Shown here: positions 1 through 8,553 of the stretch, one piece after another | How positions within the stretch are numbered: the stretch's first letter is position 1 | Layout: each line of letters starts with the position of its first letter | Assembly (NCBI RefSeq): GCF_009720385.1 | Contig: NZ_ML769301.1 | Span: 62,001-126,000 of the forward strand | Origin: Catellatospora vulcania | Lineage (GTDB): Bacteria > Actinomycetota > Actinomycetes > Mycobacteriales > Micromonosporaceae | Length of the DNA: 64,000 nucleotides | Reading direction: 5' to 3' | Translations under genes and position numbers: made by a program | The notes under the pieces: generated by a model | The model's input: only the letters and a program-made list of their open reading frames with translations | What the model was told of the DNA's origin: nothing | Database searches by the model: none

Positions 1-3000
1 GACGGGCCCCACCGCAGCGCATGCAGCCCCCGACAACGACGGCCGGCTCAGCGTCCTGCTGTTCTACAAGCCCAACTTCCACGCCTCGAACGTGCAGGCC
101 CGGCAGGCCGTGCGCGACCTGGCCGCCGAACTCGGCACGCAGTACGGCCAGCCGGTGGACATCCAGGAGACCGAGGACCCCGCGGCGTTCAACACCGCGA
201 ACCTCGCCATCCGCGACACGGTCGTCTTCGCGCAGACGGGCGGTGTGCTGTTCAACGCGGCACAGCGCTCCGCGCTGGAGACCTACATCCGCGGCGGCGG
301 CGGCTTCATGGGCATGCACTACACCGGCTGGTCGGTCGGTGAGAGCGAGCACGACGTCAACCCGTTCTACGCCCGCCTGGTCGGCGCCGCCTCCGAGGGC
401 CACCCGGAGAATCCCGGGGTGCGGCCGGGCCGCGTGTTCGTGAAGAGCACCGGCCACCCGCTCGTCCAGAACGTGCCGGCCAGCATCACCCGCAGCGACG
501 AGTGGTACGACTGGGTCGTCAACCCGGCGCCCTGGGTGCGCACCCTCATCGAGGCCGACGAGTCCTCCTACGGCATGGGCCGGCAGGGCTCCATGCACCC
601 GGTCACCTGGTGCCAGCAGATCGACTCCGGCCGGTCCTGGTACACCTCGATGGGCCACGAGGGCACCGCGTACGCCGAGTCCTACATGCGCGCCCAGATG
701 AAGAACGGCCTCGCCTACGCCGCCAAGCTGCTGGCCGCGGACTGCTCGCCGCCGGCCAAGGACCAGGCCGGCGGCTGGAGCGGCGTCACGCCGTGGCCGC
801 TGGTCCCGATCAACATGGCGCTGACCTCTGACGGCCGGGTGCAGTCCTTCGGCAGCGTCGGCGGCTGGGGCAACGACACCACGCCCTACGACTGGACCGG
901 CAACGACGGGGTCACCCAGGGCGGCCAGATGGAGGTCGACGTCTGGGATCCCGCCCAGCCGCGCACTTTGGCGAACGTCCGCAACGGCATCCTGCCGAAC
1001 ACCACGTACACCGACCTGTTCTGCGCCATGCAGGTGCAGTCCCCGCACGACCACTCCACCATGACGGTCGGCGGCGACGACGGCATGGGCGGCAACGCCC
1101 CCAACGACGGCGCGATCGGCGTCACCAGCTACTCCACCAACAACGGGCTGCAGAACGAAGCGCCCATGAACTACCCGCGCTGGTACCCGACGGGAACCAC
1201 CATGCCCAACGGCGACGTCGTCGTGCAGGGTGGCAGCCTCACCGGTGGACCGGGCGGGCGCGGTGTCCTCACCCCGGAGATCTACACCCCGGAGCAGGGC
1301 TCGGGCTGGAAGAAGCTCACCGGGGCCACGAACTCGGCCGCGTACGGTGACGGCGGGTCCGACCACGCCGGCGCGGACGAGAACCGCTGGTGGTACCCGC
1401 GCGCGTTCGTGTCCCCGACCACCGGGACGCTGTTCAACATCACCGGCTCGCAGATGTACGAGCTCAACCCGTACGGCAACAGCGGCACCGGTCAGCTGAC
1501 GCTGCGCGGCACCCTGCCGGCCAACATCTCCAACCAGGGTGCCAACGGCAACCCGGTCGGCGCCACGTCCACCGCCACGATGTTCCGCCCCGGCAAGATC
1601 CTGCAGGTCGGCGGCGGCTGGTGGGGCAACGGCGGTGGCCCCGACGGCGCCCGTGCCGGTTTCGTCGTCGACATCACCGGCGGCACCGCCAACCCGGTCG
1701 TCACGGCGACCCAGCCGATGAAGTACCAGCGCCACTGGGCGACCTCGACCCTGCTGCCCGACGGCCGGGTGCTGGTCACCGGCGGCGCCCGGGAGAACAA
1801 CGGCAACGGCGGCTACGTCACCAACCCCGAGATCTGGAACCCGGACACCGGCGCCTGGACCGAGGTCGTGATTCCGGCCGAGCACGCCCGGCTCTACCAC
1901 TCCACCGCCCTGCTCCTGCCCGACGGCCGGGTCATGATCGGCGGCGGTGGCGCGCCCGGTCCGCGCAACTACACCGACGTGGAGTACTACTCCCCGAACT
2001 ACCTGTTCGACGGCAACAACCCCGCTCCTCGCCCGGTGATCAACACGGCGCCGGCGAAGATCGGCTACAACGGCACCTTCCAGATCGCCGCGACGGGCAC
2101 GATCTCCAAGGTCGCGCTGGTCCGCAACGGCTCCGTGACGCACGGGTTCAACAACGACCAGAACTTCCAGAACCTGGCGTTCACCCAGTCCGGTGGCACG
2201 GTCACCATCAACTCGCCGCTGAACGGCAACTACGCCCCGGCCGGTGCGTACATGCTGTTCGTCTTCGACGCCGCAGGCACCCCGTCGGTCGCGAAGATCA
2301 TCAAGATCGACCCCGCGGTCATCATGACGAACCTCAACCCGCGGGTCGTCGACCAGTTCGAGTACCCGCGCCTGCCGGCCGAGTGGCGCACCAACAACCC
2401 GCCCGCGACGGTCGACGTCGCCGCCGGCAACAGCCGGATGGTGCCGTGGACGGTCACCAGCCAGGTCCAGCTGGTGCGCAGCAACGCCACCGGCCAGGGC
2501 GGCCTCGGCTTCACCGGCTACCAGCTGTCGCTGGGCGCCTCGGGCAGCCTCAGGCGCACCGTCAGCGATCTCACCCCCGGCAACACGTACCGGGTATCGC
2601 TGCGCTACGCCCGCGACGCCCGGGTCGCCGGGTCCGCCGCGGCGACGGCCACCCTGTCGATCGGCAGCCTGAGCACCACGCTCACCGCCACGACAGCGCT
2701 GCCGTCGACAGCCGCGTACGGCACCTACTCCGGCACCTTCACGGCCGCGACCGCTTCGCAGCTGCTCACCCTGACGGGGACCGGCACCGGCCTGATGATC
2801 GACGATCTGGTGATCGTCGGCGACAACGCTCCGCCGCCCGCCACGGGCATCCCGGTGCGTTTCGAGTTCGAGGAGGGCCAGGGCACCACCGCGGCCAACA
2901 CCGGCTCCGTCAGCGGGGTGGGCTCGGCCGTGCTGACCGGGACCACCGGCTGGTCGGTCAACGGTGTCCTCGGCAAGGCGATCAACCTGCCTGGCGGCGC

Positions 3001-4177
3001 CAACACCAACGCGGTGGACCTGCCGGACAACCTGCTGCAGGGCGCGGCGAACTTCTCCACCAGCTTCTGGGTTCGCCCCGACACGAAGTCCAACTGGACC
3101 GGCCTGTTCCACATCGGTGACGGCCTCGGCTCCGCCGGGAGCTACTACCAGATCCAGATGCAGACGCAGGCAGGTGGCAGCACCGGACTGGCCGTCACCT
3201 TCAAGGGCAAGACCGGCCCCGAGGAGCGGGTCTTCGCCACTCCGGCGCAGGACGTGGCCGTCAACCAGTGGAGCCATGTGGCCTTCACCCGCCAGGGCTC
3301 GATCGGCACGCTGTACCTCAACGGCGTGGTGATCGCGACGCGTACCGACCTGACCGTCGGCATGACCGAGGTCGGCCCGACGGCCAACAACTGGCTGGGC
3401 CGCAACGGCTACGGGGACCTGCCGTTCGACGGTCTGATGGACGACGTGCGCGTGTACACGTCCACGCTGACCGCGGCGGACGTCGCCGCGATGTACAACG
3501 AAGGTGTCTCCGTCCGGTACACCTTCGACGAGAACACGGGCGCCTCCGCCGCCAACACCGGAGCGAAGGCGTCGATCGGCGCAGCCTCCTTCCTGGGTAC
3601 GACCGGCTGGAGCGCAGCCGGCCAGTACGGCAGCGCGGTGTCACTGCCGGGCGGTGCCGCGAGTACGAACAACCAGGTCCGGCTGCCTGACAACATCCAG
3701 GCCGGACTGGACGAGCAGTTCACCGTGTCCTTCTGGGCGCGCCCGGACACGCTTCCGAGCTGGGTGCCGCTGGTGCAGATCGGCAGCAGCACGGACACGT
3801 TCTTCCTGCTCCAGTCGTCCACGAACGGGACGACGACCGGGTTCGGGGCCACGTTCAAGGCAGCGGGGGTCGCGACGCAGGAACGGCTCCTGCTCGGTGC
3901 GGGCAGGGACCTGCCGCTCAACGCGTGGACCCATGTGGTCTTCACGATGAACGGGTCGACCGGGAAGATCTACTTCAACGGCGTCCTGCAGGCCACCCGC
4001 ACCGATTTCACCATCGGTATCGGTGACGTCGGCGTGGGCGGCACCACCACGGCCAACTTCATCGGCGGGACGAGCTGGGGGGACCCGAGGTTCGACGGGT
4101 TGATCGACGACTTCCGGCTGTACGGTTACGAGCTCAGCGCCGAGCAGGTGACGCAGTTGCATGCGGGTCGCCGCTGA
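1..4177 (+). CDS. Secreted ThuA / galactose-oxidase-like / double LamG exoprotein (5' truncated)
   Basis: The frame is already open at base 2, so the start lies left of the window; 1,391 residues are visible. The first residues (TGPTAAHAAPDNDG) look like the end of a signal peptide, so the protein is probably secreted. A ThuA-like domain covers roughly residues 30-245 (GGGGFMGMHYTGW). A galactose/glyoxal-oxidase-type propeller with a C-terminal DUF1929-like domain follows at about 255-775, with RWYPTGTTMPNGDVVVQGG, ARLYHSTALLLPDGRVM and SVTHGFNNDQ, the usual settings of the Tyr and His copper ligands. FCAMQ sits near where the Tyr-crosslinking Cys is expected. A jelly-roll segment and two LamG-like domains (about 915-1155 and 1158-1391) end the protein. 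Likely an extracellular carbohydrate- or alcohol-oxidising enzyme with glycan-binding modules; the substrate is not deducible. Confidence 0.85.
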   Translation, partial: TGPTAAHAAPDNDGRLSVLLFYKPNFHASNVQARQAVRDLAAELGTQYGQPVDIQETEDPAAFNTANLAIRDTVVFAQTGGVLFNAAQRSALETYIRGGGGFMGMHYTGWSVGESEHDVNPFYARLVGAASEGHPENPGVRPGRVFVKSTGHPLVQNVPASITRSDEWYDWVVNPAPWVRTLIEADESSYGMGRQGSMHPVTWCQQIDSGRSWYTSMGHEGTAYAESYMRAQMKNGLAYAAKLLAADCSPPAKDQAGGWSGVTPWPLVPINMALTSDGRVQSFGSVGGWGNDTTPYDWTGNDGVTQGGQMEVDVWDPAQPRTLANVRNGILPNTTYTDLFCAMQVQSPHDHSTMTVGGDDGMGGNAPNDGAIGVTSYSTNNGLQNEAPMNYPRWYPTGTTMPNGDVVVQGGSLTGGPGGRGVLTPEIYTPEQGSGWKKLTGATNSAAYGDGGSDHAGADENRWWYPRAFVSPTTGTLFNITGSQMYELNPYGNSGTGQLTLRGTLPANISNQGANGNPVGATSTATMFRPGKILQVGGGWWGNGGGPDGARAGFVVDITGGTANPVVTATQPMKYQRHWATSTLLPDGRVLVTGGARENNGNGGYVTNPEIWNPDTGAWTEVVIPAEHARLYHSTALLLPDGRVMIGGGGAPGPRNYTDVEYYSPNYLFDGNNPAPRPVINTAPAKIGYNGTFQIAATGTISKVALVRNGSVTHGFNNDQNFQNLAFTQSGGTVTINSPLNGNYAPAGAYMLFVFDAAGTPSVAKIIKIDPAVIMTNLNPRVVDQFEYPRLPAEWRTNNPPATVDVAAGNSRMVPWTVTSQVQLVRSNATGQGGLGFTGYQLSLGASGSLRRTVSDLTPGNTYRVSLRYARDARVAGSAAATATLSIGSLSTTLTATTALPSTAAYGTYSGTFTAATASQLLTLTGTGTGLMIDDLVIVGDNAPPPATGIPVRFEFEEGQGTTAANTGSVSGVGSAVLTGTTGWSVNGVLGKAINLPGGANTNAVDLPDNLLQGAANFSTSFWVRPDTKSNWTGLFHIGDGLGSAGSYYQIQMQTQAGGSTGLAVTFKGKTGPEERVFATPAQDVAVNQWSHVAFTRQGSIGTLYLNGVVIATRTDLTVGMTEVGPTANNWLGRNGYGDLPFDGLMDDVRVYTSTLTAADVAAMYNEGVSVRYTFDENTGASAANTGAKASIGAASFLGTTGWSAAGQYGSAVSLPGGAASTNNQVRLPDNIQAGLDEQFTVSFWARPDTLPSWVPLVQIGSSTDTFFLLQSSTNGTTTGFGATFKAAGVATQERLLLGAGRDLPLNAWTHVVFTMNGSTGKIYFNGVLQATRTDFTIGIGDVGVGGTTTANFIGGTSWGDPRFDGLIDDFRLYGYELSAEQVTQLHAGRR

Positions 4178-4291
4178 GCGCGCCGTCGTCGTAGGGCTGC
4201 TCACTCTGGTCGCCTGCCGATGAAGTGATTCGTCGCCCCGGTCGGCGGGCAGCCAGGTTGCGGTTCGAGCGAGCAACGCGGATGACATGAC

Positions 4292-4327
4292 GACGTGGGC
4301 CCCGGGAGGATTCCCGGGGCCCACGTC
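4292..4327. terminator. Perfect 16-bp hairpin after the oxidase gene
   Basis: Arms at 4292-4307 (GACGTGGGCCCCGGGA) and 4312-4327 are exact reverse complements around a 4-base loop. There is no clear T-tract, as is common in actinobacteria. It lies between the end of the oxidase gene and the end of the opposing small gene, so it could terminate both. Confidence 0.7.
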
Positions 4328-4465
4328 CTGTGCCGAGCGTGTGCTGGTGGCGTCGAAATCGGCTCTCGCCCCGGCAGGATGCCTTCCAGGGCCTCACGCT
4401 CCGCGGAGTAGGCAGATCTCGCATCCTGGTGGTCAGACATCCGGGGATGCCGGCAGCGACCACGG

Positions 4466-4726
4466 CTACCGCGACGGGCCCCCGATCGAGGCGGACTCGG
4501 CTCCGTTCCGTGGGGCGACAACGGGCAGCACCATGGTCTCGTGGAGCATCGCCAGCGCACTCGCATGGCGCTCGCGGGTGCGGGTGCAGGCGATGGCCAC
4601 GCTGCAGGGCAGTTCACGGCCGCAGACGCACATCCGGTCACCGGCGGGTCGATGTTGGGACAGGAGAGCCGCGGCAGCGGCGATCTGCCTGCGCGCGGCT
4701 TGAGCATCCTGAGCTTCGCTGATCAC
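4466..4726 (-). CDS. Small Cys-rich hypothetical protein
   Basis: An 86-residue protein of unknown function. A GTG start at 4726 is chosen because AGAAAGG lies six bases upstream; an earlier in-frame start exists at 4771 without a comparable ribosome site. The sequence has an Ala/Gln-rich helix (RRQIAAAAALLSQH) followed by a short Cys cluster, MCVCGRELPCSVAIAC, which could bind a metal. A hydrophobic MLHETMVLPVV segment follows. The C-x-C...C pattern resembles small actinobacterial proteins often annotated only as hypothetical. It is transcribed towards the oxidase gene and away from the M23 peptidase gene. It could be spurious, but codon use favours a real gene. Confidence 0.5.
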   Translation of the reverse strand: MISEAQDAQAARRQIAAAAALLSQHRPAGDRMCVCGRELPCSVAIACTRTRERHASALAMLHETMVLPVVAPRNGAESASIGGPSR

Positions 4727-5055
4727 GGCGCCCTTTCTGGTGGGGCATACGGCCGGCGAGCTGCGTTGCATCGCGCGGTCTTACCGACACTGCGAGTGAC
4801 CGTCGGAGCATATCGCCGCCGGCAGCGCGCAGTGATGATTCACCTGTGTCGTTCACGTGAACTGCTCGGCCCACCAAGCCGCCCGTCGTCTTGGCCCCGC
4901 TGTGCCGCGTTGTACACCGGTTGTACGCGTGCGGCCTTAGCATCCGCCTGCGCAACGATCTGCCGCGGTCGATCAGGTCCCTAGCCGCGTCGTGACCTGC
5001 GTGCCATCCCCGGATGCCACGGCCCCGGCGGCCGGGCCTCACCGAAAGGCACCCC
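4727..5055. other. Divergent intergenic region with palindrome and direct repeat
   Basis: No convincing gene. It holds a 12-bp perfect palindrome GTTCACGTGAAC at 4851-4862, and a direct repeat GTTGTAC at 4909-4915 and 4920-4926 whose copies are offset by 11 bp, about one helical turn. Both lie 130-205 bp upstream of the M23 start and may be regulator sites. I looked for a c-di-AMP (ydaO-type) riboswitch, common before actinobacterial wall hydrolases, and saw none of its conserved blocks. Confidence 0.5.
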
Positions 5056-6357
5056 TTGATCAGAGGACTTTCGCGCGCCCTCGCGGGCGTGTGCGCGACC
5101 CTGCTTGCCGTGCTCGCGGTCGGGGCAGGACCCGCCCGCGCGGCCGGCCCGATGCCGTTCTTCCAGCTGCCGTTCCCGTGCGGGGAGACGTGGCAGCTGG
5201 CCACCTACGTCGGTCACGGCGCCTACAACATCGACATGACCTTCACCGGCGGTGGCAGCAGCGGCCGGACCATCGTCGCCCCGTTCGGCGGGGCGGTCGC
5301 GAGCAAGGGCACCACACCTCTCGGCGGCAACTACGTGAAGCTGGATCACGGCAACGGCTGGCGCACCACCTACTACCACCTGATCGAGCAGTCGCCGCTC
5401 GGCGTCGGGCAGCAGGTCATCGGCGGCCAGCCGATCGCCCGGGTCGGCAGCACCGGCAACTCCACCGGACCGCACCTGCACTACGAGGTGTCCCGCGACG
5501 GCGTCAACACCGAGGCCTGGTTCAACGGCGTGCCCTCCGGCATCAACGAGGGTGCTTCGCCACGCAACGTCACCAGCGCCAACTGCGGCTCTGCCGCCGG
5601 GCAGGTGTACGAGGCGGCCAGCAACAACGGCTGGCGGCCGCAGGCGGTGTCCGGCGCCGCCGGACCGGTCACCGGGGTCGCCACGGCGGCCATCGGGCTC
5701 AACGGCGCCAAGATCCTGTACAGCCTGAACGGCGGCATGATCTTCGAGGCGGCCAGCAGCAACGGCTGGCGGAACCTGCACACCGGCGTCGTCGGAGCTC
5801 AGGGCACCGCGCTGGCCGCGCTCAACGTCAACGGCGTCAAGCTGATCTACAACGTCGTCGACGGGTATGTGCACGAGGCGGCCAGCAACAACGCCTGGCG
5901 CAACCTGAACACCGGTATCGGCGGGGTCGCCAACAACTCGATCGCGGCGATCCAGGTGTCCGGGGTCAAGTACATCTACAGCATCGTCGGCGGGTACGTG
6001 CACGAGGCCAGCAGCGCCAACGGCTGGCGCAACCTCAACACGGGCGTGCCCGGCTCGGCCGTCGCCGCGATGACCGTGGGCACCACGAAGATCCTCTACG
6101 TGCTCAACGGCGGCTCGGTGTACGAGGCGTCCAGTGCCAGTGGCTGGGCCAACAACTGGACCGGCATCTCCGGCATCCCCACCAACACCATCGCCGCGAC
6201 CAACCTCAACGGCGTCAAGCTGATCTACACCACGGTCGGCGGATACGTGCACGAAGCGGCCAGCAACAACGCCTGGCGCAACCTCAACACCAACGTCGGC
6301 GGCACCCGGATCAGCGTGCTGACCCTCAGCGGAGTCAAGTACCTCTACGCCTCCTGA
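5056..6357 (+). CDS. Secreted M23 endopeptidase with six C-terminal lectin-like repeats
   Basis: 433 residues from the TTG at 5056, which has GAAAGG six bases upstream; an upstream ATG at 5014 lacks a ribosome site. A signal peptide (ALAGVCATLLAVLAVGAGPARA) precedes a LasA-type M23 zinc peptidase domain at about residues 32-160. GHGAYNID, TTYYHL and HLHYEV supply the expected His/Asp ligands and the general-base His. From about residue 180, six tandem units of roughly 43 residues follow, each centred on EAASNNGWRNLNTG ... KYIYSIVGGYVH. They probably form a six-bladed or similar carbohydrate-binding propeller. Expected role: cutting peptide cross-links of cell wall, own or foreign, while anchored by the repeats. 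The same repeat block recurs in the transglycosylase-like gene ending at 56749. Confidence 0.85.
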   Translation: MIRGLSRALAGVCATLLAVLAVGAGPARAAGPMPFFQLPFPCGETWQLATYVGHGAYNIDMTFTGGGSSGRTIVAPFGGAVASKGTTPLGGNYVKLDHGNGWRTTYYHLIEQSPLGVGQQVIGGQPIARVGSTGNSTGPHLHYEVSRDGVNTEAWFNGVPSGINEGASPRNVTSANCGSAAGQVYEAASNNGWRPQAVSGAAGPVTGVATAAIGLNGAKILYSLNGGMIFEAASSNGWRNLHTGVVGAQGTALAALNVNGVKLIYNVVDGYVHEAASNNAWRNLNTGIGGVANNSIAAIQVSGVKYIYSIVGGYVHEASSANGWRNLNTGVPGSAVAAMTVGTTKILYVLNGGSVYEASSASGWANNWTGISGIPTNTIAATNLNGVKLIYTTVGGYVHEAASNNAWRNLNTNVGGTRISVLTLSGVKYLYAS

Positions 6358-6361
6358 ACTC

Positions 6362-6412
6362 CGGCCGGGGCCGCGGTCCGATCTTCCCCGAACGGGACCG
6401 TGGCCCCGGCCG
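6362..6412 (+). terminator. 18-bp hairpin terminator
   Basis: Arms at 6362-6379 and 6395-6412 pair with one mismatch across a 15-base loop, immediately after the M23 gene stop codon. Confidence 0.75.
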
Positions 6413-6498
6413 TGGTGGCGGCATCTCCTCCCTGGCTGCATCTCCGTAGTGGTGCTCCCGGGCTGCCGAGATGACAAGTCTCATGTATATCTGTCTAT

Positions 6499-7236
6499 AT
6501 GCGAAACAATCTGATCCGGTTCACCGTCGCCGGACTCGTCGCCGGGCTGCTGTCCGCCGTGGCCACCGCCACTCCTGCCGCGGCCGACCCGGCACCCCGG
6601 ACCACCAAGGGCCCCTGCCAGTACGCCGAAACCCCCGACGACCCGCCGGCGCGGCCGGTCGGGCTGCCCTTCGACCCGCGACACCAGCAGACCTGGAACA
6701 CCCACGTCGTGCTCAACACCAGCCACGGCAAGATCACGATGACGCTGGACGCCGCCAAGGCCCCGTGTACCGTGCAGAGTTTCGAGCACCTGATCCTGCA
6801 CCGGTTCTACCACAACACCAGCTGCCACCGGCTGACGGCGTATCCGACGCTGAAGGTGCTGCAGTGCGGTGACCCGTCCGGAACCGGCAGCGGCGGCCCC
6901 GGCTACCAGTACAAGGACGAGCTGCCCACCGACCTGCCGCCCGTGCCCGACCGGCCCGACCGCGTCTACTACCCGCGCGGCACCCTGGCCATGGCCAACG
7001 CCGGGCCGAACACCAATGGCAGCCAGTTCTTCCTGGTCTACGCCGACTCGATCCTGCGGCCCAACTACACCGTCTTCGGCACCATCGACGAAGCCGGCAT
7101 GGCCGCCCTGGACGCGATCGCCGCCGGCGGGATCCAGCCGACTACCGAAGACCCGGCGCCCGTGGACGGCGCACCCGCGCTGACCGCCGACATCCAGCGC
7201 GCCTGCGTGCACCTGTTCCCGCTGCCGATCTGCTGA
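6499..7236 (+). CDS. Secreted cyclophilin-type peptidyl-prolyl cis-trans isomerase
   Basis: 245 residues with a Sec signal peptide ending near AAADPAP (about residue 30). The cyclophilin fold spans about 65-220: TSHGKITMTLDAAKAPCTVQSFEHL, then SCHRL with the active-site Arg (usually FHRV), CGDPSGTGSGGPGY and ANAGPNTNGSQFF, which are core cyclophilin motifs. Two canonical positions carry Cys instead of Phe and Gly (SCHRL, LQCGD), so an extra disulfide is likely in the extracellular form. Expected to speed proline isomerisation in exported proteins. It stands alone between two hairpins. No clear ribosome site precedes the ATG. Confidence 0.9.
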   Translation: MRNNLIRFTVAGLVAGLLSAVATATPAAADPAPRTTKGPCQYAETPDDPPARPVGLPFDPRHQQTWNTHVVLNTSHGKITMTLDAAKAPCTVQSFEHLILHRFYHNTSCHRLTAYPTLKVLQCGDPSGTGSGGPGYQYKDELPTDLPPVPDRPDRVYYPRGTLAMANAGPNTNGSQFFLVYADSILRPNYTVFGTIDEAGMAALDAIAAGGIQPTTEDPAPVDGAPALTADIQRACVHLFPLPIC

Positions 7237-7262
7237 ACGAACCCGAGCCTGCACCGGCTGAA

Positions 7263-7305
7263 GATGTGCCGCTGGGCCGAACTGGTGCCGGCCCAGCGGC
7301 ACATC
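7263..7305 (+). terminator. Perfect 16-bp hairpin terminator
   Basis: GATGTGCCGCTGGGCC at 7263-7278 pairs exactly with 7290-7305 across an 11-base loop, 27 bp after the cyclophilin stop. Confidence 0.8.
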
Positions 7306-7359
7306 CGAGGTATTTCTGCCGATCTCTCGAGTGTTCACCATGGACTCGGTGCTTCCTGT

Positions 7360-7371
7360 GAGAGCGCTCTC
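7360..7371. promoter_or_regulatory. Probable LacI-family operator (autoregulatory)
   Basis: GAGAGCGCTCTC is a perfect 12-bp palindrome with the central CG step typical of LacI-family operators (compare the GGGAGCGCTCCC type of actinobacterial CebR sites). It lies 56 bp before the start of the LacI-type gene, which suggests self-repression. Confidence 0.65.
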
Positions 7372-7427
7372 GCCCGTATCGTCGGGATACCGCTATCCCC
7401 GGACGCGGCGGAGGGTGCAGGTGCCAG

Positions 7428-8435
7428 ATGAGCAGGTCCAAGCCGACGATCGATGACGTCGCGAGGGTGGCGGGCGTGTCCCGGGCCACGGCGTCGCGTG
7501 TGATCAACAATGCGCCCGGGGCGTCCGGACCGTTGCGGGCGCGGGTGCGCGAGGCAGTGGCCGAACTCGGCTACCGGCCCAACGAGGCGGCGCGGGCGCT
7601 GGCTTCCGGCCGGCCCCGGGTGGTCGACGTGATCGCCGTGTCCTGCAACCTGCCCGGCGGCTGGCTGGGTTCGAACCCGTACTACAGCCGGGTCCTGGCC
7701 GGGATGATGCCGCTGCTGGAGGGGACCGGCGCGCAACTGCGCGTGCACGCTCTGAGCCACGAGACGGCAGCGGAGACGCTGGACGAGATCGCCGCCGGTG
7801 TCACCCTCGGCGCGGTGCTGTCCGACATCACCCCACCCCTGGCCGCGCGGTTCCACCGCCTGTGCCGCCGCGTGGTGTCGCTGGTGCCGACGGCGGCCAC
7901 CGTTCCGGCGATGGTCGCCGACAACATCGGCGGGGCGTACACGGCGGTGACGCAACTGCACCGCCTCGGCCGCCGCCGGATCGCCGCGATCCACGGCCCG
8001 GCGATCAGCACCTGCGCCGCCGACCGGCGCATCGGGCACCTGCGCGCCGTCCAGCGGTTGGGGCTGGCCGAGATCAGCGCCGACGGCGCCTTCACCCGCG
8101 AAGGCGGCTACCACGCCCTGCAGCGCCTGCTGGAACTGCACCCGGACCTCGACGCGGTGTTCGTGGCCTGCGATCTCATGGCGGCAGGCGTGGTTCAGGC
8201 GCTCACCGCCGGTGGTCGGCGCGTGCCCGAGGACGTCAGCGTCATCGGGTTCGACGACAGCGTCGCCGCGGTCTGCGCGAACCCGCCGCTGACCACGATG
8301 CGGCTGCCGGTGGAGGAGATGGCCGCCGCCGCGGTGCGGCTGCTGCTGCACGGCGACGTGCCGCCCGGACACCGTGAGCTGTTCCCGGCCGAGCTCGTGC
8401 TGCGCCACAGCACCGGCCGCCTGACGGCCGCGTGA
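7428..8435 (+). CDS. LacI-family transcriptional regulator
   Basis: 335 residues, the usual family length. The N-terminal helix-turn-helix is PTIDDVARVAGVSRATASRVINN, with the hinge helix around RPNEAARALASG. A periplasmic-binding-protein-like sensor domain follows from about residue 62 to the end, with FVACDLMAAGVVQAL and VSVIGFDDS, both standard. The ATG has GGAGG about 12 bases upstream. No transporter or sugar enzyme adjoins it in the same direction, so its targets are probably elsewhere; the ligand is most likely a sugar. The gene converges on the GT8 gene. Confidence 0.92.
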   Translation: MSRSKPTIDDVARVAGVSRATASRVINNAPGASGPLRARVREAVAELGYRPNEAARALASGRPRVVDVIAVSCNLPGGWLGSNPYYSRVLAGMMPLLEGTGAQLRVHALSHETAAETLDEIAAGVTLGAVLSDITPPLAARFHRLCRRVVSLVPTAATVPAMVADNIGGAYTAVTQLHRLGRRRIAAIHGPAISTCAADRRIGHLRAVQRLGLAEISADGAFTREGGYHALQRLLELHPDLDAVFVACDLMAAGVVQALTAGGRRVPEDVSVIGFDDSVAAVCANPPLTTMRLPVEEMAAAAVRLLLHGDVPPGHRELFPAELVLRHSTGRLTAA

Positions 8436-8553
8436 GCAGCGCCTCGGCACAGGGCGGCACTGCGCCGCCACGACCTGGCCGACGTGCGCGCGGAGGCGTT
8501 GCGCCTGGATCTGACCCCGTGACGCGGCTGTGCCGGCGTTGGAGCGGCAGCAC

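Noticed and set aside
5014-5055. ATG start for the M23 gene 14 codons upstream
   Set aside because: No ribosome site; the TTG at 5056 has GAAAGG at normal spacing and begins a signal peptide.
4727-5055. A ydaO-type c-di-AMP riboswitch before the M23 gene
   Set aside because: None of its conserved blocks are visible here, nor before the other wall-hydrolase genes.
4981-6477. Long minus-strand frame under the M23 gene
   Set aside because: Its pseudo-repeats are the antisense image of the real repeats in the M23 protein.
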